From FEN-1219 sp035548835 (GTDB lineage Bacteria; Pseudomonadota; Gammaproteobacteria; Steroidobacterales; Rariloculaceae): a stretch of 64,000 nucleotides of DNA. Position 1 is the first letter of the stretch; the number at the start of each line of letters is the position of its first letter. Location: positions 24,297-88,296 of the forward strand of contig DASZSB010000168.1 in NCBI GenBank assembly GCA_035548835.1, read 5' to 3'. Of the stretch, positions 49,985 through 58,582 are shown piece after piece. Below the pieces are notes generated by a model, which did not search any database, was not told the origin of the DNA, and saw only the letters and a program-made list of their open reading frames with translations. The position numbers and the translations under genes are program-made.

Positions 49985-51103
49985 ATGAAACGTTGGGCCA
50001 TCGCCCTGGCGGCGTTGACGGTGACGAGCGCTGCGCTCGCGCACCACGGTTTCGGCAACATCGATGCCACGAAAAACGTGACGCTCGAGGGTACGCTGAC
50101 CGGCATCGACTTCGTGAATCCGCACGCCTACCTGTATTTCGACTCGGTGGGTGCGGATGGGAAGACGCTCAAGATGCGCTGCGAGATGCGCGCGGCCACC
50201 GTGTTGCGCCGCTCCGGGTGGTCGCCCGAGATGTTCGTTCCCGGCAAGCACGTCACGGTGAACGGCCATCCGAATCGCGCGGATCCCGCCTCGTGCTACG
50301 TCGAGGACCTGAAGATCGGCGATGCGCCGACGCTGGTTCGTTATCAGCAGCTCACGAGCAACGCGGGTGCGGCCAACGCGAATCGTCCGTTGCGCCGCCC
50401 GAGCGGCGAGCCGAACATCTCCGGCGACTGGGCGCAGGAGCAGTATCTGCTGGCCAAGCTGCCGAAGGGCCCCGGTGCGCTCGTGCCGAAGAGCATGCTC
50501 GCGGCCGTCGAGGCCGGCACGGTGGCCGTCGCCGACGTGCCGAGCAACGGCTGGGCCGCGCGACCCGTGACATACACCGCCGCGGGACAGGCCGCTTCCG
50601 ACGCGCTTAAGAAGGCGCGCCCGGACGACAATCCGCGGGCGCGGTGCGAGATCACGAGCGTGCTGTTCGACTGGGTCTTCGACGGCCCGATCAATCGCAT
50701 CACGCAGGACGCGGACACCATCACGATCGAGTACGGCCGCGGGCTGAAGCGCACGGTCTATATGAAGCAGGCGTCGCACCCGGCGGGCATCAAGCCGACG
50801 CGCGGCGGCCATTCGATCGGCAAGTGGGAGGGCGACACGCTCGTGGTCGACACGGTGGGCTTCGCGCCGGGCAGCCTGGCCGGGACCGTGCCGAACAGCG
50901 ACAAGCTGCACATCGTGGAGCGGTTCACGCTCGATACGAAGACGTTGGCGCTGCACCGTGACTATGTGGCCGAGGATCCGGTGTACTTCGCGAGCAAGTA
51001 CACCGGCAGCGATACCGTGCTGCCCGCCGACGCCCCGTTTGCGGCGGACGAGTGCAAGGAGCTGACGTACCGCAACTACTCGCAGGAGACCCAGAAGAAG
51101 TAG
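49985..51103 (+). CDS. Exported DUF6152 protein fused to a WEGDTLVVD module (paralogue)
   Basis: A 372-residue exported protein (signal ends AALA, then HHGFGNID). The DUF6152 domain (LEGTLTGIDFVNPHAYLYFDSVG, CEMRAATVLRRSGWSPEMFVPG) is followed by the module RGGHSIGKWEGDTLVVDTVGF and LHIVERFTLDTKTLALHRDY. It is a close paralogue of the protein at 40968. It shows no signal of its own regulation beyond a TATACT and a hairpin (49941-49971). It begins in the divergent gap from the split pair at 48387-49832, so fused and split versions of the same two domains sit back to back. No reaction is known. Confidence 0.78.
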   Translation: MKRWAIALAALTVTSAALAHHGFGNIDATKNVTLEGTLTGIDFVNPHAYLYFDSVGADGKTLKMRCEMRAATVLRRSGWSPEMFVPGKHVTVNGHPNRADPASCYVEDLKIGDAPTLVRYQQLTSNAGAANANRPLRRPSGEPNISGDWAQEQYLLAKLPKGPGALVPKSMLAAVEAGTVAVADVPSNGWAARPVTYTAAGQAASDALKKARPDDNPRARCEITSVLFDWVFDGPINRITQDADTITIEYGRGLKRTVYMKQASHPAGIKPTRGGHSIGKWEGDTLVVDTVGFAPGSLAGTVPNSDKLHIVERFTLDTKTLALHRDYVAEDPVYFASKYTGSDTVLPADAPFAADECKELTYRNYSQETQKK

Positions 51104-51110
51104 ACGGCGA

Positions 51111-51698
51111 TCAGCGCTGGATCTCCCAGCCGCCGACCTGCGTGCGGCAGGCCAACCCGGCGCGCGAGGAGCGCTGGCGGCCGCTGATCGTGGTCATCGT
51201 GAACTCACGGCACACCGTGCCGTGGCGTTCACGGTTGGCTCCCGGCAGCAGCTCGTAGCGCACGGTGTCGTGGGTCCACACGACCACGCGGCCCGGCCGG
51301 CCGAGCTCCAGCGCATGGCCGAAGCAGCCGCGATCGGCTTCGTCGAGCTCGCGCCCGATGCGGTTGCCGATCAGCGCGCCGGCGACGGCGCCAATGATCG
51401 TGGCGATCGCGCGATTCTCGGGGTCGCCAACGCGGGCGCCGATCACACCCCCGACGACCCCGCCGAGCGCGGCGGCGACGGCCTGGCGGTCGCACCGCCC
51501 GGAGAGGACGGCGTAGTCGTTGTCCCAGCGCCTGCCTTCGTAGCCGACGTAACCGCGCTCGCGGTGCTCGTCGCGTTCGTGGTTACGCCGCCAACCGTGG
51601 GCGGGGGCGTGGTCCGGCGGGTCAGCCGCCACGGAGCCGGCGGCGAAGACGGCCATGAGCGACGCGACGACGAGAGGCATTCGGCCGGGTGCGGGCAT
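51111..51698 (-). CDS. Exported glycine-zipper 2TM protein
   Basis: A 195-residue protein with a Sec signal (cleavage near SVAA). Its centre is a glycine-zipper pair: AAALGGVVGGVIGARVGD followed by IIGAVAGALIGNRIGREL (residues about 75-115), as in 17-kDa surface-antigen-like envelope proteins. The N-terminal region is rich in His and Arg. Two Cys flank the zipper, in SGRCDR and ADRGCFG. Likely role is in the outer envelope, perhaps stress-responsive; no partner is evident. Confidence 0.82.
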   Translation of the reverse strand: MPAPGRMPLVVASLMAVFAAGSVAADPPDHAPAHGWRRNHERDEHRERGYVGYEGRRWDNDYAVLSGRCDRQAVAAALGGVVGGVIGARVGDPENRAIATIIGAVAGALIGNRIGRELDEADRGCFGHALELGRPGRVVVWTHDTVRYELLPGANRERHGTVCREFTMTTISGRQRSSRAGLACRTQVGGWEIQR

Positions 51699-51816
51699 GT
51701 TCAGGCTCCTGTCGGGGGCGGCCCATTGTCCGGTTTGTCCGTTCCTGAAGAGCGACTGGCGTCACAACTCGCGCCGAATGCCATAATTCCGGCTCCCGAT
51801 TCCCGGAACTGACGCC

Positions 51817-52521
51817 ATGCAGCTTTCGCGCGAGCGCATCCACGGCGCGAGCACGCACATTCACCGCCACACCCTCGAACGCCTGCGGGCGGGGTGTTCG
51901 GCTGCCGACTGCGCGGACGTGTGCGGCACGCTCGCAGCCGTGCTCGACGAGGCGTTCGCCGCGGCCGATTCCTCGGCGGCGGGCATCGCCTGCGCCGCGG
52001 GTTGCGATTTCTGCTGTCACCTGCGCGTCAGCGCGTTCGCGCACGAGGCCGCGGCCGTGCTGCATCGGCTGCGTACGGCCGTGGCGCCGGCGGTCGCGGC
52101 AGATATCGAGCGGCGCATCGTCGCGACGGCCGGCCGGCTCGAAGGCATGACCGTGACCGAGCACTATGCGGCACGGATTCCCTGCGCGTTGCTGGTGGAC
52201 GGCCGCTGCAGCGTCTATGCCGTCCGGCCCTCCGCCTGCGCCGCGCATCACTCGCTGAGTCGTGCGCGCTGCGAGCAGGCGTTCGAGCGCCCCGAGCAGC
52301 ATGGCACGCCGCGCAACAGCCGGCCGGCATTGCTCGAGCTGCAGACGCTGGGCGACGCGCTGATCGCGGCGACGCAGTCCGCGCTGGAGCAGGGCGGCCG
52401 CGACGCGACGCGCCGTGAGTTGCATCAGGCGCTTCGCGACCTGATCGAAGGGCGTTCCGAGGCAATCATCGGGGGAGACCCGTCATGCGACGTGCATTCG
52501 ACATCATCATGCGGATCGTGA
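51817..52521 (+). CDS. YkgJ-type cysteine-cluster protein
   Basis: A 234-residue protein with the zinc/iron-chelating YkgJ pattern: CAAGCDFCCH, then CALLVDGRCSVYAVRPSAC. Five to seven cysteines are available for metal. Members of the family may bind an Fe-S cluster; their function is unknown. No signal peptide. The last 37 bases overlap the next gene (52485), which is in another frame. Confidence 0.8.
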   Translation: MQLSRERIHGASTHIHRHTLERLRAGCSAADCADVCGTLAAVLDEAFAAADSSAAGIACAAGCDFCCHLRVSAFAHEAAAVLHRLRTAVAPAVAADIERRIVATAGRLEGMTVTEHYAARIPCALLVDGRCSVYAVRPSACAAHHSLSRARCEQAFERPEQHGTPRNSRPALLELQTLGDALIAATQSALEQGGRDATRRELHQALRDLIEGRSEAIIGGDPSCDVHSTSSCGS

Positions 52522-52709
52522 GCAGCCTGATCGGCCTGGCGATGCTGGCAATGGGCTCGATCTGGATCATGCAGGGGCTGAACGTGGGGCCGGCGGCCAT
52601 CCTGCAGGGCTTCATGGTCAACGACATCCGCTGGACGTACTACGGCACGATCCTGGCGCTCGTCGGGATCGCGCAGGTTCTGTGGACAAACACCCGCCGC
52701 ATGAGCTGA
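52485..52709 (+). CDS. Small two-TM membrane protein
   Basis: A 74-residue protein with two hydrophobic helices (RIVSSLIGLAMLAMGSIWIM and YYGTILALVGIAQVLW). It starts at 52485 inside the previous gene, with GGGGGAGA upstream, so translation is probably coupled. I do not recognise a family. Confidence 0.62.
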   Translation: MRRAFDIIMRIVSSLIGLAMLAMGSIWIMQGLNVGPAAILQGFMVNDIRWTYYGTILALVGIAQVLWTNTRRMS

Positions 52710-52727
52710 TCGGCGCGACTCCGGCGC

Positions 52728-54200
52728 TCAGTGCGGCACGACGGCTGCGGCGGTATCGGGCTTGCGAATGAAGAGCGCGCAGAGCACGGCGCACAGCGAC
52801 GCGATCGCGCCGCACAGAAACGCCGCGCGGACGCCTCCCGCGAGAGCTTCCAGCGCCGTGGCGCCGCCACCGAGCAGCCGCGTGCTCTCGGCGGACATCA
52901 GCGCGACGAACAGTGCGACGCCGGCCGCGCCGGCGACCTGTTGCGTCGAGCCGAGCACGGCGCTGCCATGCGAATAGAGGTGCGGCCGCACGGATGACAG
53001 GCTTACCGTGAACAGCGGTGTGAACAGCAACGCGAAACCGACGCTCATCACGAGGTGCCCCGTGAGAATATAGGGGATCGGGGTCTGCGAGCCGAGCAGC
53101 GTCATTGCCCAGAGAACGGCCGTCACGATCACCACGCCGGGGATCAGCAGCTTCGCCGGCCCGACGCGATCGTACTGCCGACCGACCGGCGGCCCGAGCA
53201 GACCCATCAGGAGCCCGCCGGGCAGCAGCAACAGGCCGGTTTCGAGCGTGCTCAGCCCGCGCACGTTCTGCAGATACAGCGGCAGCACGATCAGCGTGCC
53301 GAACAGCGCCATCATCATGATGGCCATCAGCAGCACGGAGACGCTGAAGTTTCGTGAGGTGAACGTCCGCAGATCGAGCAGTGCGCGGTCACGGCGCTGG
53401 AGCGCGAGCTGCCGTGCGACGAACGCGACGAGGCCCATGGCGCCGAGCGCCAGCGGTGCCCACGGCGGGAAACCCTGCGGAGCGCTCGGCACGCCGAGCA
53501 GGCTGAGTCCGTAGACGCCGCCTCCGAAGCCGCACGCCGACAGGAGCACGGAGCCGAAGTCGAGCGGCGCTTCGCGCGGCGTCGTCACGTTCTCGATGCG
53601 GCGCAGGCCGTACAGCAACGCCGCGATCGCGATCGGGAGCACGAGCACGAACAGCCACCGCCAGGTCAGGAAGTTCAGGATGAGCCCCGAAATCGTGGGA
53701 CCGACGGCGGGCGCCACCGAGATGACGATGGAGATGTTCCCCATGGTCTTGCCGCGCGATTCCGGCGGCACCAGCGTCATGACGGTCGTCATCAGCAGCG
53801 GCAGCATGATCGCCGTGCCCGAGGCCTGGATCACGCGCGCGACGACGAGAAGAGTGAGCCCCGGCGCGAGCGCGGCCACGAGCGTGCCGAGGCAGAACAG
53901 CGTCATGGCCGCGGCGAAGATCGCGCGCGTGTTCAGCCGCTGCAGCAGAAAGCCGGTGATCGGAATCACGACGGCCATGGTCAGCAGGAACGCAGTCGTG
54001 AGCCATTGCGCGGCGCCGGCATCCACGGCGAGGCTCGTCATGAGGCGTGGAATTGCGACGCCCATGATCGTCTCGTTCAGGATCACGACGAACGCGGAGA
54101 CGAGCAGCAGATGAATGACCGTCGCGTGACGTTTCGTCAGCGCGACATCCGCGGGTGACACAGCGGTGCGCGCCGTCGCGTCGACGGGATTCGATGTCAT
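52728..54200 (-). CDS. MFS multidrug transporter, DHA2 (14-TM) type
   Basis: A 490-residue inner-membrane transporter of the EmrB/QacA group. It has the TM2-3 loop GFLLQRLNTRAIFAAAM and motif C-like LLTVVMTL...GKTMGNISIVISVAPAVGPTISG. The 14 hydrophobic spans are visible. No adaptor (EmrA-like) gene is nearby. Substrate unknown. A second such transporter is at 61811. Convergent with the small membrane protein gene, 18 bases apart. Confidence 0.9.
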   Translation of the reverse strand: MTSNPVDATARTAVSPADVALTKRHATVIHLLLVSAFVVILNETIMGVAIPRLMTSLAVDAGAAQWLTTAFLLTMAVVIPITGFLLQRLNTRAIFAAAMTLFCLGTLVAALAPGLTLLVVARVIQASGTAIMLPLLMTTVMTLVPPESRGKTMGNISIVISVAPAVGPTISGLILNFLTWRWLFVLVLPIAIAALLYGLRRIENVTTPREAPLDFGSVLLSACGFGGGVYGLSLLGVPSAPQGFPPWAPLALGAMGLVAFVARQLALQRRDRALLDLRTFTSRNFSVSVLLMAIMMMALFGTLIVLPLYLQNVRGLSTLETGLLLLPGGLLMGLLGPPVGRQYDRVGPAKLLIPGVVIVTAVLWAMTLLGSQTPIPYILTGHLVMSVGFALLFTPLFTVSLSSVRPHLYSHGSAVLGSTQQVAGAAGVALFVALMSAESTRLLGGGATALEALAGGVRAAFLCGAIASLCAVLCALFIRKPDTAAAVVPH

Positions 54201-54301
54201 GGCAGTGCCTTCGGTCCGGCTGAGCGCGCAGGCAACGTCGGGGTCGGTGCGCGCGGGGAGCGAATTCTAGGCCAAGCGCCCGGAGGCCGGCCACCGTGGC
54301 G

Positions 54302-54922
54302 TCAGTCGCCGTCCTTGTCCTTCGTGAACACGAGCTCCGGCGCGAGCATGTCGCCGACCGGCGCTTCTTCCGCAGCCGCCACGTGGGCGTCGAGATGGGA
54401 GTTGCCCTTCGGTGCGTCGCGATGCGTCTGCCAACCCGCGCCGGCCATCAGCTGGTTGATCGTCCCGTCGCTCGGAGCATCCGAATCCGACGTGGCCAAG
54501 GCGCTCGATGCCGAGCCGCTGCGGCGCGCCTGCGCGCGCAATTGATCGCGATCGAGCTTCAATTGCTCGAGCTCGGCGCGGGCCTCCTTCAGGAGCCTTA
54601 TCGTCTGCTCGCGATCCGCGCCGTACGCGGCTTCGTTGGCCTTGTGCTCGGCGAGTGCCTGTTCCGCGGCGGCCAGACGCGCGCGCGTGTCGGCCAGTTG
54701 CTTCGCATAACTTTTCTCAAGCGTCTCGGTCTTGAAGCGCAGGCTGTCGGCGGTCTCGCGCAGCGCGTCGGCATGCCGGCGCTCCTCGGCGAGCGCGCGC
54801 TCGAGCTCCGCGATCCTTGCATCCCGTGCGGCCAGGGCGGACTGATCGGTCTGGCTGTCCGGGCCGGCTGCGCGCGCGTTCGCGTCGCCGGCAGGCTTCT
54901 TCGCGGGCCTCATGGAGAACAT
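54302..54922 (-). CDS. Coiled-coil protein of unknown function
   Basis: A 206-residue protein. Residues about 20-125 (ALAARDARIAELERALAEERRH, then FKTETLEKSYAKQLADTRARL) form a long coiled coil of alanine, glutamate, arginine and leucine heptads. The C-terminal 60 residues are polar and low-complexity. No signal and no family match. Start at the ATG at 54922 is tentative; ATG at 54913 is an alternative and no ribosome site helps. Confidence 0.55.
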   Translation of the reverse strand: MFSMRPAKKPAGDANARAAGPDSQTDQSALAARDARIAELERALAEERRHADALRETADSLRFKTETLEKSYAKQLADTRARLAAAEQALAEHKANEAAYGADREQTIRLLKEARAELEQLKLDRDQLRAQARRSGSASSALATSDSDAPSDGTINQLMAGAGWQTHRDAPKGNSHLDAHVAAAEEAPVGDMLAPELVFTKDKDGD

Positions 54923-55021
54923 GGATGCAAGGCTAGTGGCCCGGCGGGTCGCCCGGCGCGGAAACAGGTCACAGGTCGCGGCCGCGCGGCGGGCTGGCCC
55001 GGGCACACTGTGAGGTGCGTC

Positions 55022-55051
55022 TTGACCGCCGGCGCGACGGGCGTTTCTACT
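55022..55051 (+). promoter_or_regulatory. Candidate sigma-70 promoter for the MBL/DUF1592/DUF1552 operon
   Basis: TTGACC at 55022-55027, an 18-base spacer, and TCTACT at 55046-55051, about 30 bases before the small upstream frame at 55082. It would drive a long transcript through at least 59929. Confidence 0.4.
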
Positions 55052-55081
55052 GAATGTCCAGGACTCCGGGGGGAGGGGGCA

Positions 55082-55183
55082 ATGACCCAGTCGCGCGCAG
55101 CGATCGAGTCGACGGCGGGCGCCGCGATCAGGCCCGGCCGTCACGCGGGCCTGACGCCTTCGATGAGGATGTTCTGCAAGTGA
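55082..55183 (+). CDS. Candidate 33-residue upstream frame coupled to the MBL gene
   Basis: An ATG at 55082 has the strongest ribosome site here (GGGGGGAGGGGG, ending two bases before it). It opens a 33-codon frame, MTQSRAAIESTAG and onward, with stop TGA at 55181-55183. That stop overlaps the GTG start (55180) of the MBL gene by four bases. The MBL start has no convincing ribosome site of its own. The peptide looks unlike a signal or known family, and a non-coding role cannot be excluded. Confidence 0.4.
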   Translation: MTQSRAAIESTAGAAIRPGRHAGLTPSMRMFCK

Positions 55184-56121
55184 ATCCGAGCCGCCGGCAC
55201 TTCCTGCGCACCGTGGGCACTGCGGGCGCGGCCGCGGCTCTGCTGCGCTTCGGCGGCGCGCAGGCGGCCGGCGCCGAGCTCACGGTCACGCAGCTGCGGG
55301 ACGGCCTGCACCTGGTGGCGGGCGCCGGAGGCAACGTCGTGGTGCTCGCGAGGCCGGAGGGCCTGCTGCTGGTGGACAGCGGCGCGAGCGAGCGCGCCGG
55401 CGAGCTGCTTGCGTTGCTGGGGCAGCGGTTCGCGGGCGCACCCGTCGGTGTCCTGTTCAACACGCATTGGCACCTCGATCACACGGGCGGCAACGACGCG
55501 ATTGCGGCGCGCGGCACGAAGACCATCGTGGCGCACGAGAACACGCGGCTCTGGATGAGCACCAAGTTCTACGTGGAATGGGAAGACCGGTACTATCCGC
55601 GGCGCGCCCCGGCGAGCCGGCCGAACAAGACCTTCTTCACCTCCGACAGGCAGCCGCTCGAGCTCGAATTCGGCGGCGAGCGCGTGGTGTACGGACAGCT
55701 CACGGAGGCTCATACCGACGGCGATCTCTACGTGCACTTCCCCGACCGCAACGTGATCGTGGCAGGGGGCGCGGTAACGGCGGGACGCTACCCGGTGCTC
55801 GACTACATCACGGGCGGCTGGATCGGCGGCATGGTGGACGCCACCACGAAGCTGCTCGCGCTGGCCGATGCGTCCACGCTGATCGTGCCCGATGTCGGTC
55901 CCGCCCAGATGCGCGCGGACCTCGAGGCGCAGGCGGGCATGCTGTCCACGGTGCGTGAACGGATCGAGGCCATCGCGCTGCAGGGACGCGGCGTGCAGGA
56001 CATGCTCGCCGAGCGCATCACGAGGGAGTTCGATCCGCGCTACGGCCCCGATTCCGCGCAGTTCATCAGCAACGCGTATAAGAGCATGTGGTGGAACCGG
56101 TTGCGTGGAATCGTGGCATAG
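55180..56121 (+). CDS. MBL-fold hydrolase with Tat-like signal (quinoprotein relay type)
   Basis: A 313-residue protein with PSRRHFLRTVGTAGAAAALLRFG, a Tat signal. The zinc motif is NTHWHLDHTGGND (about 93-105), and EAHTDGDLYVHFPD and DVGPAQ supply further metal or structural sites. Such exported MBL proteins accompany PQQ-dependent and c-type cytochrome modules in methylotrophs and others. The GTG start at 55180 is chosen because it begins the Tat motif and overlaps the upstream frame's stop. The next gene, the DUF1592 haem protein, begins 7 bases after its stop. Confidence 0.84.
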   Translation: MNPSRRHFLRTVGTAGAAAALLRFGGAQAAGAELTVTQLRDGLHLVAGAGGNVVVLARPEGLLLVDSGASERAGELLALLGQRFAGAPVGVLFNTHWHLDHTGGNDAIAARGTKTIVAHENTRLWMSTKFYVEWEDRYYPRRAPASRPNKTFFTSDRQPLELEFGGERVVYGQLTEAHTDGDLYVHFPDRNVIVAGGAVTAGRYPVLDYITGGWIGGMVDATTKLLALADASTLIVPDVGPAQMRADLEAQAGMLSTVRERIEAIALQGRGVQDMLAERITREFDPRYGPDSAQFISNAYKSMWWNRLRGIVA

Positions 56122-56128
56122 AGGCGCG

Positions 56129-58582
56129 ATGAAGCAGGGCAAACCGCATTGGCTGGCCGCACTGCTGCCGTTGCTCGCGACGGCCTGCAGCGAGCCCCCG
56201 GAGCAGGCGCTCGCCAGCCGCTGGCCGATGCTGAAGCGGTACTGCACCGACTGTCACAACGACGCCGAGCTCACGGGCGGCATGTCGCTCGAGCACGTGA
56301 CCACGGCCGACGTCGCGGCAAACCCGAAGCGCTGGGAGGAAGTCGTGCGCCGGCTTCGCGGCAGCCTGATGCCCCCGCCCGGAAATCCGCAGCCCGGCGC
56401 GGAACAGACGAAGCAGTTCGTCGCGGCGCTGGAGGCGAATCTCGACGCCGCGGCGGCGGCGCGCGGCGCCGTGCCGGGCCGAACGGTTCTGCACCGGCTG
56501 AATCGCGTCGAGTACGCGACGGCGGTGCAGGATCTGCTCGGCGTCAGTGTCGATCCGGCGAGGCTGCTGCCGCCCGACGCGACGAGCGATGGCTTCGACA
56601 ACGTGGCGGAAGTGCTGCGGGTCACTCCGACGTACCTCGATCAGTACATCGCGGCCGCGCGCGAGATCAGCCTGAAAGCCGTCGGCAATCCGCAAGCGGC
56701 GCCCACGCGTGCCGAATACGTCGCGAAGAATCGGAATCACACGGCCCACGTCGAAGGACTGCCGCTCGGCACGCGCGACGGCTTGGTCGTGGAGCATTAC
56801 TTCCCGGCCGACGGCGAGTACGTCTTCAGGCTCAACGTCTCGTCGCGCCCCGGCGGGGAGCTCACCTATTACCCGCAAGGCTGGCTCGCGTACAAGCACA
56901 CCGGCATCCTGACGATCGACGGCGTGCGCGTCTTCCAGGCCGATCTCGGCGGCGACGACGATCTGCGCGATCTCGACCGCTATCAGATCGTGACGGTCAA
57001 CGCCATCAAGGACCGGTTCCGCGACATCCGCGTGAACGTGAAGGCGGGCTACCGCAAGGTTGGCGCGGCTTTCGTCGCACGCAGTCAGGCCGAGTCCGAC
57101 TACGCGCTGCAGCGGTTCGTGCCCGGCGAAGGCTTCCCCGACGTGCCGTGGATGCTCGGTTTCGAGGTCGTGGGACCGTACGCGCCCACGGGCATCGGCG
57201 CAGAGACGCGCAGCCGCGAGCACATCTTCACCTGTCACCCGCAGAGCGCCGCCGAAGAGCTGCCGTGCGCCGAGCAGATCCTCGGCCGGCTCGCGCGGCT
57301 CGCGTTCCGCCGGCCCACGACGGAAACCGAGATCGAGCGCCTGCTGGCGTTCTACCGGGCCGGACAGGCGAACGGCGGGTTCGAGACCGGCGTGCAGCGC
57401 GGCCTGCTCGCGATCCTGGCCAGCACGAATTTCCTGTACCGGGCGGAGCCCGGTGGAGTGCCGCAAGGCGTGGAACCCGGCGCCGTCTACGCGGTGTCGG
57501 ACCTCGAGCTCGCCTCCCGGCTGGCGTTCTTCCTGTGGAGCGAGGGCCCGGACGACGAGCTTCTGAAAGCGGCCGACGCGAATCGCCTGAGCGACCCCAA
57601 GGTGTACACGGAGCAGCTGGCGCGCATGCTCGCCGATCCGCGGTCGCGCTCGCTCGTGACGAACTTCGCGTTCCAGTGGCTCGGCGTTCGCGGACTCGAC
57701 GTGATCGAGCCGGATCCGAAGCTCTACCCGAACTTCGACGAGGAGCTGCGCAAGGCGTTCGTCGGCGAAATGGAGCGCTTCCTCGACAGCATCCTGCGCG
57801 ACGAGAAGCGCAGCGTGCTCGAGCTTCTCGACGCGAAGTACACGTTCGTGAACGAGCGGCTCGCGCGCCACTACGGCATCGAAGGTGTTCGCGGCGACCG
57901 CTTCCGTCGCGTGGAGCTCGAGGACCCGCGCCGCTTCGGCCTGTTTGGCAAGGGCAGCGTGCTGCTCGCCACGTCCTACCCGGACCGCACCTCGCCCGTG
58001 CTGCGCGGCGCATGGATCATGGAGCACATGCTCGGTACTCCGCCGCCACCGCCGCCGCCTGGCGTGTCGACGAACCTGGCGCCGCTCGCAATGGAGCAGC
58101 CGCATTCGGTGCGTGAACGCCTGGCGCTGCATCGCACCCAGAGCTCCTGCAACGGCTGCCACGGCGTGATCGATCCTCTCGGCCAGGCGCTCGAGAACTA
58201 CAACGCCATCGGCGAGTGGCGGACGTTCGAGCGCGACAGCGGTGCGCCGATCGACCCCACGGGCAAGCTTGCGAACGGCAAGCCGGTCAGCAGCCCGATC
58301 GATCTGCGCGAGGCGTTGCGCGCGGAGCCGGGCCAGTTCGTCCAGACCATCGTGCAGAATCTGATGACGTACGCGCTCGGCCGGCGTGTGGAGTACTACG
58401 ACATGCCGGCGGTGCGGGCGATCGTGCGCGACGCGGCGCGCAACCACTATTCGTTCGCGGCCATCGTCAAGGGTGTGGCGGGCAGCGTGCCGTTCCGCAT
58501 GCGCACCGCGCCAGAGATCGTCAACGGGCAGGGCGAAACGGTTGCGGCTGCCGCGGCCGGCAATTCCGGAGGAGGGCACTAG
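56129..58582 (+). CDS. Di-haem DUF1592/DUF1588/DUF1585/DUF1595-type exported lipoprotein
   Basis: An 817-residue protein with a lipoprotein signal ending LLATACSE (Cys20). A c-type haem motif CTDCH at 39-43 begins a PSCyt domain. Then come DUF1587 (RTVLHRLNRVEYATAVQDLLGV), a carbohydrate-binding-like region (YVFRLNVSSRPGGELTYYP), DUF1595 and DUF1592 (ASRLAFFLWSEGPDDELL), DUF1588 (YPDRTSPVLRGAWIMEHMLG) and a second haem motif CNGCH at 674-678. DUF1585 ends the protein. Planctomycete-type proteins of this set are thought to be electron-carrying surface enzymes; function is unproven. The DUF1552 gene follows with no gap. Confidence 0.9.
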   Translation: MKQGKPHWLAALLPLLATACSEPPEQALASRWPMLKRYCTDCHNDAELTGGMSLEHVTTADVAANPKRWEEVVRRLRGSLMPPPGNPQPGAEQTKQFVAALEANLDAAAAARGAVPGRTVLHRLNRVEYATAVQDLLGVSVDPARLLPPDATSDGFDNVAEVLRVTPTYLDQYIAAAREISLKAVGNPQAAPTRAEYVAKNRNHTAHVEGLPLGTRDGLVVEHYFPADGEYVFRLNVSSRPGGELTYYPQGWLAYKHTGILTIDGVRVFQADLGGDDDLRDLDRYQIVTVNAIKDRFRDIRVNVKAGYRKVGAAFVARSQAESDYALQRFVPGEGFPDVPWMLGFEVVGPYAPTGIGAETRSREHIFTCHPQSAAEELPCAEQILGRLARLAFRRPTTETEIERLLAFYRAGQANGGFETGVQRGLLAILASTNFLYRAEPGGVPQGVEPGAVYAVSDLELASRLAFFLWSEGPDDELLKAADANRLSDPKVYTEQLARMLADPRSRSLVTNFAFQWLGVRGLDVIEPDPKLYPNFDEELRKAFVGEMERFLDSILRDEKRSVLELLDAKYTFVNERLARHYGIEGVRGDRFRRVELEDPRRFGLFGKGSVLLATSYPDRTSPVLRGAWIMEHMLGTPPPPPPPGVSTNLAPLAMEQPHSVRERLALHRTQSSCNGCHGVIDPLGQALENYNAIGEWRTFERDSGAPIDPTGKLANGKPVSSPIDLREALRAEPGQFVQTIVQNLMTYALGRRVEYYDMPAVRAIVRDAARNHYSFAAIVKGVAGSVPFRMRTAPEIVNGQGETVAAAAAGNSGGGH

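Noticed and set aside
55054..55179. Longer start (ATG 55054) for the MBL gene
   Set aside because: It has no ribosome site and would put 42 Arg/Gly-rich residues before the Tat motif.
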